A stretch of 64,000 bases of DNA, taken from Sellimonas sp963559135. Lineage in GTDB: Bacteria; Bacillota; Clostridia; Lachnospirales; Lachnospiraceae. Numbering within the stretch: the stretch's first letter is position 1; the number at the start of each line of letters is the position of its first letter. A program made the position numbers and the translations under genes. Of this stretch, positions 27,568-35,105 are shown piece after piece. The stretch spans positions 1 to 64,000 of the forward strand of contig CAUWJP010000003.1 of assembly GCA_963559135.1 (NCBI GenBank), written 5' to 3'. The notes beneath the pieces were generated by a model. The model was not told the DNA's origin. It ran no database searches and saw nothing but the letters and a program-made list of their open reading frames with translations.

Positions 27568-27643
27568 GAGGATAAAATATAAAGCAGCTTGTGGAAGTGC
27601 CTTTATTGAATGGATTCTTTTAATTGGACAGTAAAATAGAAAT

Positions 27644-27719
27644 GGCCCTTTTTCTTTTAGGTGATATAGAAGGAGAATATTCCTATATATCCCGGGAAAG
27701 AAAGAGGGCCTGTTTTTTT
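27644..27719. terminator. Long hairpin terminator between convergent genes
   Basis: GGCCCTTTTTCTTT (27644-27657) pairs with AAAGAAAGAGGGCC (27697-27710). A second stem lies inside it and a T run follows (27711-27719). It ends the reductase transcript and abuts the stop of the convergent HPr-like gene. Confidence 0.75.
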
Positions 27720-27963
27720 AATATAGAGTGTACTCATATCTGCTGAAGTGATCATCAGCTAAATGTTCGTCTTCTCCTTGAATTTCCATAATCACGGGAA
27801 GCCCGAGTTTGATGGACATGACTCCGAGCAGGGATTTTCCGTCTATCCGAAAATGACGGCCGGTTGTGTCGGACAGATCAATATCAGACTTCATATTCTG
27901 GCAGCACTTACAAAATGACAGCATCTGTCCGGAGGACATAAAGCGGATTGTTTTTTTTACCAT
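27718..27963 (-). CDS. HPr-like protein lacking the active-site histidine
   Basis: The 81-residue protein has the HPr length and the second half of the fold (DGKSLLGVMSIKLGLP, matching the Ser46 region). The place of the phosphorylatable His15 (GLHARP in HPr) is taken by SSGQMLSFCKCC, so it cannot carry a PEP-derived phosphate in the normal way. The Ser46-like site remains, so a regulatory role, as for Crh, is possible. ATG at 27963 follows AAAGGAG. It is a single-gene unit, divergent from the LysR gene at 28077. Confidence 0.75.
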   Translation of the reverse strand: MVKKTIRFMSSGQMLSFCKCCQNMKSDIDLSDTTGRHFRIDGKSLLGVMSIKLGLPVIMEIQGEDEHLADDHFSRYEYTLY

Positions 27964-28076
27964 ACGGATTCACTCCTTTGCATTAAGATATTACTAAGTA
28001 TAAAAAAATATTTGATAAAAGTATAATGTATAGTTACAATAGTAAATATATAAAAATGACATAGGATGGTGAGGGA

Positions 28077-29015
28077 ATGGATATTACATATGATTATTAC
28101 CGTATTTTCTATTATGCGGCGAAATATTGTAGCTTTTCAAAAGCAGCAGCGGTCCTGATGAGTAATCAGCCTAATATTACAAGAGCAATGAATAATCTGG
28201 AAAGTCAGCTGGAATGTAAACTTTTTGTCAGGTCTAACCGGGGAGTTACCCTGACGGTGGAGGGGAAAAAGCTATTCGCCCATGTGGCTGCAGCTTATCA
28301 CCATCTTCATAGCGCAGAATTGGAGTTATTAAGCGATAAAAGTCTGGATAGCGGGACGGTTACGATCAGTGTCACGGAGACAGCTCTGCATCTGTTTCTG
28401 CTTCCGATTTTGAGTAAATTCCGTAAGGAGTATCCAGGTATCAGACTTTGTGTGTTTAATTATCCTACAGCTGAATCTGTGAAGGTGGTAAAAGACGGAA
28501 TGGCTGACTTTGCCGTCGTGACTTCTCCTGTCAGGTGTGAGCGGCCTTTGAAATCCGTTCCTCTGCGCAGTTTTGAGGACGTTCTGGTCTGCAGCAGCAC
28601 GAGAAAAGATATCGGAAATGAAAAAGTACATTTAAGAGATGTGGCGGATCAGCCGTTCATCAGCATGAAAAAAGGAACAGCTTCGTATGACTTCTTTTCT
28701 GAGTTTTATCTTAGAAATGGACTGCCGTTCGAGGTGGATATTGAAGTGGCTACGATTGACCAGATTCTGCCTATGGTGATGTATGATCTGGGGACAGGAT
28801 TTCTCCCACGGGAGATTGTCCAGGGTGCTGTCAATCATAACAGAGTAAAAGAAATACCGCTTATCGAAAAAATTCCTAAAAGAGAGATATGCTTGATTGA
28901 AGGAGAAAGTATTTCTATGGGTATGGCAGCTCGTAAGTTGAAAAAAATGCTATATGAACACAGAGTCAAAGATCTGAACAAAGAAAATGACAATCTACAG
29001 GGGGAATCAAAATGA
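28077..29015 (+). CDS. LysR-family regulator
   Basis: The 312-residue protein has an N-terminal winged HTH (FSKAAAVLMSNQPNITRAMNNLE) and a LysR effector domain. ATG follows GGTGAGGG. Its stop overlaps the start of the YoaK-like gene by 4 nt (ATGA), so the two are co-translated. It is divergent from the HPr-like gene. Effector unknown. Confidence 0.88.
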   Translation: MDITYDYYRIFYYAAKYCSFSKAAAVLMSNQPNITRAMNNLESQLECKLFVRSNRGVTLTVEGKKLFAHVAAAYHHLHSAELELLSDKSLDSGTVTISVTETALHLFLLPILSKFRKEYPGIRLCVFNYPTAESVKVVKDGMADFAVVTSPVRCERPLKSVPLRSFEDVLVCSSTRKDIGNEKVHLRDVADQPFISMKKGTASYDFFSEFYLRNGLPFEVDIEVATIDQILPMVMYDLGTGFLPREIVQGAVNHNRVKEIPLIEKIPKREICLIEGESISMGMAARKLKKMLYEHRVKDLNKENDNLQGESK

Positions 29016-29677
29016 AAAAGGTAAATCAGATGTCTGAATCAATCAGACTGGGAATGCTTCTTGCCATATCAGGTGGATTCATGGATGCATATTCTTATAT
29101 AGAGCGGGATCACGTTTTTGCAAATGCACAGACAGGGAATATTCTTCTTTTCGGAGTACATTTATCAGAAGGGGACTGGATTATGGCGGTTCGGTATTTT
29201 TGTCCGGTTCTTGCTTTTGTACTTGGAATAGCAGTTGCTGAAGCGGTCCGTACATATAATACGCCTAAACTTCATTGGAGGCAGATTTCCGTTTTGGTAG
29301 AAGCGGTAATACTTGCCGGGGTTGCTTTCATACCGCTTTCCATGAATCTTTTTGCCAATGCTTTGACTTCTTTTGCGTGTGGAGTTCAGGTGGAAAGTTT
29401 TCGTAAAATCAGGGGAAGTGGTATAGCAACTACAATGTGTATTGGAAATCTGAGGAGTGCTACACAGAATTTCATGGATTATTGGAAGACAAGAGATAGA
29501 GAAAAGCTGGAGCAGTCAGTTCTTTATTATGGCATTATTTTATGCTTCGTTCTTGGAGCAGTCGGTGGGAATCTTCTTATTTCATTTTGGGGACAAAGGG
29601 CAATTCTTTGTTGTTCTTTGATGCTTTTAGTAGTATTTTTCATTATGTTTATTGATTATGAGCGTGGAAAGGAGTAG
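29012..29677 (+). CDS. YoaK-like (DUF1275) membrane protein
   Basis: The 221-residue, about six-segment membrane protein begins with the family's conserved GGFMDAYSYI and ANAQTGNIL motifs and later has ATTMCIGNLRSATQNF. The function of this family is not established; a transport role is suspected from its hydrophobicity. It overlaps the LysR gene by 4 nt and lies 26 nt before an acyltransferase-3 gene, so the three may be one transcript. Confidence 0.85.
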   Translation: MKKVNQMSESIRLGMLLAISGGFMDAYSYIERDHVFANAQTGNILLFGVHLSEGDWIMAVRYFCPVLAFVLGIAVAEAVRTYNTPKLHWRQISVLVEAVILAGVAFIPLSMNLFANALTSFACGVQVESFRKIRGSGIATTMCIGNLRSATQNFMDYWKTRDREKLEQSVLYYGIILCFVLGAVGGNLLISFWGQRAILCCSLMLLVVFFIMFIDYERGKE

Positions 29678-29703
29678 ATTATCATAGGGATATAAAGTTT
29701 GGA

Positions 29704-30747
29704 ATGTCAAAAGGTTGGGAGAGTACAAATGATATGAAAGAAAAGAATTATAATCTTGAGTTGATCAGGATGATTTCTTTTATTCTGGTCATTACCATTC
29801 ACGTGAGTAACTATTTCTGCCGGGCATATGGGGAAATTCCGGAAGGAGAGTATCTGTTTGCCCTTATAATCGACACCGCTGCAAGAGTGAGTGTTCCTTC
29901 ATTTTTTATGATTTCCGGAGCTTTGTTACTGGGGAGAACGGAGACATTGGAAAAGCATGGAAAAAGAATTATACGTTTTTTAACAGCATTGGTTGTGTGG
30001 AGCATTATCTATTATTTCTGGAATACATGTTATATGAAAACAGAAGTAGATTTAAAACAGATATTTTATGTACCGGCAGAAGCGCATCTTTGGTACTTGT
30101 ATGCTATGATACCGATTTATCTGGTGCTCCCGTTTTTGCAGATCATGTGCAATAATATGTCGAGACGATTGGAAAAAGCGTTTCTGCTAGTCGCCACAGG
30201 CGCAGTGCTCATAAATTTCCGAAGTTCACTGATCAATGAAGAGCTTTACTATGATTTGCCTCTGATTGGGGACAGAGTTTACACATATTATCTTTTCCTT
30301 GGATATTATATATGCAAGTACAGGAAAAAAATTCCGGTCAGCCAGAAAATGACAGTATTGATTGGTTTGTTCAGCGTTGCAGTGTCCTTTGGTGCAACAT
30401 TGGGAGCGACACTGGCAAAAGGGAAACATTTTGAAAAAGAACTTACCTACGGTTCTCCTTTTATCATTCTGGCTGCAGCAGCATTTTTTCTATTTATGAT
30501 ACGAATGAAAGACGGAAAATACAAGCCATCAGAAAAAATCCGACATGTGATTGATTTGTTCTGCAGCTGTTCATTTGGAATTTATCTGATTCATATTCTG
30601 TTTCTGGATCGTTACAAAAAGTATATGGATCCTGCGGATTTATCGGCATGGATTGCGATACCGGGACTGGTACTTATCATCACGATACTATCCTTTATAA
30701 GTGTCTGGATTATCAGGCGAACAAAAATTGGAAGAAAAATTACATAA
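29704..30747 (+). CDS. Acyltransferase-3 family membrane protein
   Basis: The 347-residue protein has about ten hydrophobic segments and the N-terminal signature of this family (NLELIRMISFILVITIHVSN, with His in the first segment), plus SVPSFFMISGALLL. Members O-acylate surface glycans or peptidoglycan-associated polymers. The start may be ATG 29704 or ATG 29734 (MKEKNYNLE), and the second fits family starts better. A terminator follows at 30749-30786. The acceptor is unknown. Confidence 0.82.
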   Translation: MSKGWESTNDMKEKNYNLELIRMISFILVITIHVSNYFCRAYGEIPEGEYLFALIIDTAARVSVPSFFMISGALLLGRTETLEKHGKRIIRFLTALVVWSIIYYFWNTCYMKTEVDLKQIFYVPAEAHLWYLYAMIPIYLVLPFLQIMCNNMSRRLEKAFLLVATGAVLINFRSSLINEELYYDLPLIGDRVYTYYLFLGYYICKYRKKIPVSQKMTVLIGLFSVAVSFGATLGATLAKGKHFEKELTYGSPFIILAAAAFFLFMIRMKDGKYKPSEKIRHVIDLFCSCSFGIYLIHILFLDRYKKYMDPADLSAWIAIPGLVLIITILSFISVWIIRRTKIGRKIT

Positions 30748-30748
30748 A

Positions 30749-30786
30749 CAAAAAAGTGACGTCAGAGAGAAACGTCACTTTTTTGT
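30749..30786. terminator. Bidirectional terminator
   Basis: AAAAGTGACGT pairs with ACGTCACTTTT around an 8-nt loop (stem arms about 30752-30762 and 30772-30782). A and T tracts lie on both sides, so it suits both the acyltransferase gene (+) and the FUSC-like gene (-). Confidence 0.85.
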
Positions 30787-31839
30787 TTATGCTGTTTCAA
30801 ATTTGGCTCCGATCAGTTTATGAAACAGCAGAGCAAATAGCATTGCGAATATAATACCAAGAATAGTATCGGTGATTCTGAGAAAAACGGCATTTTGTAT
30901 TCCGTAAATTCCGGTTGCAAGCATAAGGGCACCGAAACAATTCATGGCAGTTTTATAGCGATAATCAGTACAAAATCCAAGGCACAGGCCCCCAAGAGGT
31001 CCCATCAGGGAGTGGAATGATTCTGGTGTTATACAAAAAATCAGATAAAAGGCACCGGAACCGGCTAAAACGCCAATGACTCGTTGACAAAACCAGGAAG
31101 TCACATTTTTGGAATAAGGATAATCACAAAGCAGAGAGGCGCAGGCAAATCCCATCCACATAAACCGTTCCACTCCGAAAAACTGCCCGGCAGTTAAGAT
31201 CAGGCTGACACCGATTGCCATACGTAGCTGCCACAGATGCACAATGTTGTGAAGGTCAAATTTGAGAAGAACATGGTGGAAGCGGACATCGGTATGCATG
31301 TGGCGGTGTTTTCTGTATAGAATGACTGCGCACAGAATGTATCCGACAAGTGCCATTAAAGCTCTTTTTTCAAGTGACACGCCGAAAACAGGATTTCCTG
31401 AAAGGTAAACGTAAGCGAAGCTGTAAAGACCGCCGTTTCCAAGTTCCGGTCTCTGTGAAGTAATGTAGAGCAACAGGAAAAAACTTACAAAGTGAAGAAC
31501 GGCAGCAGCAAAAGGCGGCAGAACTGACACTGCGGGAGGAGCCAGCAGTAAGATGCCGATAGCAACAGCCAAAGTTGCGAGAGAATCTCCAATACAGTAT
31601 TCAAAATTGACAAAACGGATTCCCAGCAAAATACAGAATAAGGCAACGGCCAAAGGTGTATTTTCCTGTCCGAAGAAGTTGGAAAGAGTGCTGATAAACA
31701 ACACCGCAAAGGCTACAATCAATGCGGAGCGTACCGCCATCGCGGTCCAGTAAAATATTTTTTCTCCGGAAGTACTACTTTGGGAAATTTTACATTTCAA
31801 AATAGAAGGGTCCAGTTGTAACGCATTATAAAAACTCAT
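30787..31839 (-). CDS. FUSC-like membrane protein
   Basis: The 350-residue integral membrane protein has two blocks of about five hydrophobic segments separated by a ~50-residue cytoplasmic stretch (RKHRHMHTD, FHHVLLKFDLH). This matches the aromatic-acid exporter/fusaric-acid-resistance (FUSC) fold, where each half begins with a conserved Arg-containing segment. It lies 7 nt after a MarR gene on the same strand, so it is likely an efflux or stress protein under MarR control. The exported compound is unknown. Confidence 0.75.
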   Translation of the reverse strand: MSFYNALQLDPSILKCKISQSSTSGEKIFYWTAMAVRSALIVAFAVLFISTLSNFFGQENTPLAVALFCILLGIRFVNFEYCIGDSLATLAVAIGILLLAPPAVSVLPPFAAAVLHFVSFFLLLYITSQRPELGNGGLYSFAYVYLSGNPVFGVSLEKRALMALVGYILCAVILYRKHRHMHTDVRFHHVLLKFDLHNIVHLWQLRMAIGVSLILTAGQFFGVERFMWMGFACASLLCDYPYSKNVTSWFCQRVIGVLAGSGAFYLIFCITPESFHSLMGPLGGLCLGFCTDYRYKTAMNCFGALMLATGIYGIQNAVFLRITDTILGIIFAMLFALLFHKLIGAKFETA

Positions 31840-31846
31840 TCATCGA

Positions 31847-32278
31847 TCACTCCTGTTCTGCTTTTTTGATGTGGGCAACGATCTTACATGTGCATTGCAG
31901 AAATTCTTCAAAATCATCACCAGCTGTCCGCCATAAGTCATAGAACGGCTGCAGAATGATTTCATATCCTTTTTTCAATTCGGAGACACCTGTGTCGGTG
32001 AGAGAGATTTTATAACTCCGCTCGTCATGGGGCTGTTTTTCCTTGCGTATACAGTCTTTTTCAATCAGGCTTTTCAGGCATCGGCTCACAGCCTCTTTTT
32101 TCATTCCGCTGCGCTGGCTTAGAAGCACAGGGGTATTCTGATCCGGTTCCAGATAAAGCCATGCAAGAAGCTCGCATTCACTGACTGTTAAATTTGTATG
32201 TTTGGCAGGGAGAAGCAGCCTGGAAAGCTTCTGAACCTGCTGTTGGTAATAAACCATATCCATCCAGTCGATATTCAT
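31847..32278 (-). CDS. MarR-family repressor
   Basis: The 143-residue protein has a winged HTH with ECELLAWLYLEPDQNTPVLLSQRSG and the wing-like KQPHDERSYKISLTDTG. GTG-free ATG start at 32278 follows GAGGTG. It shares a transcript with the FUSC-like gene 7 nt downstream. Two abutting 13-bp palindromes lie just upstream of its start, so it probably represses its own operon and is released by a small aromatic ligand. Confidence 0.88.
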   Translation of the reverse strand: MNIDWMDMVYYQQQVQKLSRLLLPAKHTNLTVSECELLAWLYLEPDQNTPVLLSQRSGMKKEAVSRCLKSLIEKDCIRKEKQPHDERSYKISLTDTGVSELKKGYEIILQPFYDLWRTAGDDFEEFLQCTCKIVAHIKKAEQE

Positions 32279-32290
32279 GTGTTACACCTC

Positions 32291-32334
32291 GCTATAATAT
32301 TAACAACGTTAATTAACAATGTTAATATTATAGC
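32291..32334. promoter_or_regulatory. Tandem MarR operators over the marR promoter
   Basis: Two 13-bp palindromes abut exactly: TTAACAACGTTAA (32300-32312) and TTAACAATGTTAA (32313-32325). They sit inside a larger inverted repeat whose 15-bp arms (32291-32305, 32320-32334) are perfect. The position, 13-57 bp before the MarR start, covers the expected -10/-35 on the minus strand. Confidence 0.7.
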
Positions 32335-32339
32335 GGGAT

Positions 32340-33197
32340 TTACAAAATGTCAACAGGTAACATTTTTTTTCTGACAGAAGAAGGTGTGCAACCATATACT
32401 TCTTTGAAAGTACGGTTGAATAACTTCTGGTTTTGAAAGCCGTTTTGTTCTGCTATCTCATACACAGGTGCATCAGTGCGTATGAGATCCTGATAAATAT
32501 GGGAGATCCGGACTTCATTTACATACCGAAGAAAGGACATGCCCATGTTTTTCTTGAAAAAACGGCAGAAGTATTCTTTTGTAAGTCCCAGATATCCGGA
32601 AATATTTTCCAATGATACTGGCTCTTTGAAATGTTCTTCCACGTAAGAGATAATCTTTCGGATACGGTCCAGAGTTAGCTTGTCAGTAGAAGTGATCTGG
32701 GTCGCTGAGCGGAGGGAAAAGTGCCGGATCAGATGTGCCAGTATCTGAAGAATGATGCCTTCGGCTTCCATCAAAAAGGCGGAAGCATTCTCAATATAAA
32801 GCCGGGTAAGATTTTCCAGCATCTGGCAGATTACACGGTACTCCGGGAACTGTTCATCCGAAATCTCATCCGGGATGCAGTGTATCTGATACAGGTCGAT
32901 ATCAGGAAGATACCGCTCCATATACTGTCTGGATATGTGAATACAGATAAACATAGATGTGTCGCTGTATGTGTAAGTGCTGTGCACCTGACGGGAATCA
33001 ATGACAGTCAGATGTTTTTTGGGGATATGATAACGCCGCCCTTCGATCTGGATGGTAGCTTCCCCGTTAAGCTGATACAAAAGTTCGATTTCATCGTGCC
33101 AGTGCAGAGGATGGTAACCGCCTGGCGCAGTGGAATATGCCAGGCGGCTGCCCAGACTACTGATCTCCTGAAATGTTTCATAATATGGTGTTTCCAT
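32340..33197 (-). CDS. AraC-family regulator with cupin sensor
   Basis: The 285-residue protein has an N-terminal cupin-like beta barrel (HWHDEIELLYQLNGEATIQI, residues ~27-46, metal/sugar-pocket type) and a C-terminal AraC HTH pair (VSLENISGYLGLTKEYFCRFFKK, then YEIAEQNGFQNQKLFNRTFKE). ATG follows AGGAGATG. It precedes marR on the same strand, but the operator region between them suggests separate transcription. Proteins of this type sense sugars or glycosides; the nearest sugar genes are the divergent Mgl-type cluster, so a link is possible but unproven. Confidence 0.88.
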   Translation of the reverse strand: METPYYETFQEISSLGSRLAYSTAPGGYHPLHWHDEIELLYQLNGEATIQIEGRRYHIPKKHLTVIDSRQVHSTYTYSDTSMFICIHISRQYMERYLPDIDLYQIHCIPDEISDEQFPEYRVICQMLENLTRLYIENASAFLMEAEGIILQILAHLIRHFSLRSATQITSTDKLTLDRIRKIISYVEEHFKEPVSLENISGYLGLTKEYFCRFFKKNMGMSFLRYVNEVRISHIYQDLIRTDAPVYEIAEQNGFQNQKLFNRTFKEVYGCTPSSVRKKMLPVDIL

Positions 33198-33342
33198 TCC
33201 ATCATCTCCTTACATATAAAGATATAAAAAAGAACACCGGAAGTCAATATCGACTTAGAAAAGGTTAAAAATCATACTGTTTTTTTGATAAAGAGCACGC
33301 TATTATAATAGATGTAAAGAAAAAGAAAAGGAGAACAAAGAT

Positions 33343-33465
33343 ATGAAAAACTGGATGAATAAAGTAAAAAAATATTTCGTTGAGAATGCAACTGTTTTTT
33401 CAGATGGAATGGCTATTATGAATGGAAACGTTTATGGCTACTCTTTATACCGTAACCGTAAATAA
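33343..33465 (+). CDS. Unrecognised 40-residue small protein in its own transcription unit
   Basis: The ORF starts at ATG 33343 behind AAAAGGAG with ideal spacing. The product has a Lys-rich amphipathic start (MKNWMNKVKKYF), an apolar Met/Gly middle (SDGMAIMNGNVYGYS) and a basic end (RNRK). No signal peptide, Cys or membrane span is present. A -10 TATAAT (33304-33309) lies upstream and a strong terminator follows (33521-33559), so this is a complete short unit of about 240 nt. I do not recognise the family. It could be a true small protein, a peptide, or an sRNA with a coding part. Confidence 0.6.
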   Translation: MKNWMNKVKKYFVENATVFSDGMAIMNGNVYGYSLYRNRK

Positions 33466-33520
33466 AGTGCAGGTCAAAGAAAATGAAGAAATACAAAAAT
33501 AATAAATGGTATTCATAGTA

Positions 33521-33559
33521 AGAGGATGGAAAGATATTATCAAACCATCCTCTTTTTTG
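33521..33559 (+). terminator. Terminator of the small-protein unit
   Basis: GAGGATGG (33522-33529) pairs with CCATCCTC (33545-33552); six T residues follow. Confidence 0.85.
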
Positions 33560-33635
33560 TTTTCACTTTCTGAAAACCTTAAAAATTTCAATGTGCACAG
33601 GATAATTTTCTATGTTTAAAAAAAACGGGTTTCGC

Positions 33636-33641
33636 TATAAT
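33636..33641 (+). promoter_or_regulatory. Probable -10 of the Mgl-type operon
   Basis: TATAAT lies 57 bp before the binding-protein start. The -35 position (33613-33618) is poor, which fits dependence on an activator such as the YesN-type regulator at 38423. Confidence 0.45.
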
Positions 33642-33697
33642 GCACTCATAAAGATTGATACGGACAAAAAAGTGTCAGGGGAAAGGAGAAACAAACT

Positions 33698-34972
33698 ATG
33701 AAAAAGAGAAAAGTAATCGCACTGGCAATGACAGCAATGATGGCTCTTTCACTTGCAGCATGTGGTGAATCAGGAGGATCTTCAGGCGGAGATTCTTCAG
33801 GCGGAGGATCAACTGTTGCAAACAAAGACAAACCATTAGTATGGTTCAACCGTCAGCCGTCAAACAGTTCTACAGGGGAACTGGACAAGACAGCATTGGA
33901 ATTCAATGATGCTACGTATTATGTAGGATTTGATGCAAATCAGGGTGCAGAACTTCAGGGAACAATGGTCAAAGAATATATCGAAAAGAATATTGATAAG
34001 ATTGACCGCAATGGTGATGGTACGATCGGCTACGTCCTGGCTATCGGTGATATCGGACATAATGACTCCATCGCACGTACAAGAGGTGTTCGTAAAGCTC
34101 TTGGAACAGGAGTAGAAAAAGATGGCGCAATTATCAGCGAACCGGTAGGAACAAATACAAATGGTTCTGCAAAAGCAGTACAGGATGGTTCCATTGAAGT
34201 CGGAGGCAAGAAATATGTTGTTCGTGAGTTGGCTTCTCAGGAAATGAAGAACTCTGCCGGTGCTACATGGGATGCAGCTACAGCAGGTAATGCTATCGGT
34301 ACATGGACATCTTCTTTCGGAGATCAGATTGATGTTGTTGTTTCCAACAATGATGGTATGGGAATGTCAATGTTCAATGCATGGTCAAAAGACAATAACG
34401 TTCCGACTTTCGGCTATGATGCGAATAGTGATGCAGTTGCAGCGATTGCAGAAGGATACGGCGGAACAGTCAGCCAGCATGCAGATGTTCAGGCTTATTT
34501 AACACTTCGTGTTCTTCGTAACTCTCTTGATGGAGTAGATATCGACACAGGTATCGGTACAGCAGATGATGCAGGAAATGTTCTGAGTGAAGACGTATAT
34601 GTATACAAACCGGAAGAACGTTCTTACTATGCTTTGAATGTTGCAGTTACAGCTGACAACTACAAAGAGTTTACAGATTCCACAAAGATCTGGGAACCTG
34701 TATCTAAACAGCTTGATGAGAGCAAACATGCTAAGAAGAAAGTATGGCTCAACATTTACAACGCAGCTGATAACTTCTTAAGTTCTACATATCAGCCGCT
34801 TCTTCAGAACTATGACGATCTTCTGAATCTTGATGTTGAGTATATCGGTGGAGATGGACAGACAGAGTCCAACATCACAAACCGTCTTGGAAACCCAAGC
34901 CAGTATGACGCATTCGCAATCAATATGGTTAAGACAGATAATGCAGCTTCATATACATCTTTGCTTCAGTAA
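33698..34972 (+). CDS. Circularly permuted galactose/glucose-binding lipoprotein (MglB family)
   Basis: This 424-residue lipoprotein (lipobox LSLAAC, Cys22; Gly/Ser linker) does not start at the normal first strand of MglB. After the linker it begins at the strand PLVWFNRQPS (normally ~90 residues in). It then runs in family order: YYVGFDANQGAELQG, the Ca-loop DRNGDGTIG, GHNDSIARTRG, VVSNNDGMGMS, FGYDANSDAV, and the normal C-terminus VAVTADNYKEF. After a linker it ends with the missing N-terminal piece (KKKVWLNIYNAADNFLSS ... FAINMVKTDNAASYTSLL). Sugar-pocket residues (His/Asp/Arg of GHxD...R, Asn of FNR, Asp/Phe of ADNF) are kept, so it likely still binds galactose/glucose. It partners the ATPase and permease downstream. 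Confidence 0.88.
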   Translation: MKKRKVIALAMTAMMALSLAACGESGGSSGGDSSGGGSTVANKDKPLVWFNRQPSNSSTGELDKTALEFNDATYYVGFDANQGAELQGTMVKEYIEKNIDKIDRNGDGTIGYVLAIGDIGHNDSIARTRGVRKALGTGVEKDGAIISEPVGTNTNGSAKAVQDGSIEVGGKKYVVRELASQEMKNSAGATWDAATAGNAIGTWTSSFGDQIDVVVSNNDGMGMSMFNAWSKDNNVPTFGYDANSDAVAAIAEGYGGTVSQHADVQAYLTLRVLRNSLDGVDIDTGIGTADDAGNVLSEDVYVYKPEERSYYALNVAVTADNYKEFTDSTKIWEPVSKQLDESKHAKKKVWLNIYNAADNFLSSTYQPLLQNYDDLLNLDVEYIGGDGQTESNITNRLGNPSQYDAFAINMVKTDNAASYTSLLQ

Positions 34973-35001
34973 TGTGAGTCGCCCGAAGTAAGATGTGAAG
35001 G

Positions 35002-35031
35002 CTATTAGGGAGAAGAAATTCTCCCTAATAG
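35002..35031 (+). other. Stem-loop between binding-protein and ATPase genes
   Basis: CTATTAGGGAGA (35002-35013) pairs perfectly with TCTCCCTAATAG (35020-35031) around a 6-nt loop. No U tract follows. It probably protects the binding-protein mRNA or lets only part of transcription reach the ATPase gene. Confidence 0.65.
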
Positions 35032-35105
35032 TATATTAGAGAGCAGGACGTGTTCTATGCGTCTTCGTAAAAAGGATATCAATAACAGATACAGGAGTAA
35101 AGAAA

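Noticed and set aside
33619..33632. A LacI/CcpA-type site (AAAACGGGTTTCG) near the -35 of the Mgl-type operon
   Set aside because: It matches the central CG pattern only loosely and is poorly symmetric, so it is not listed as a site.
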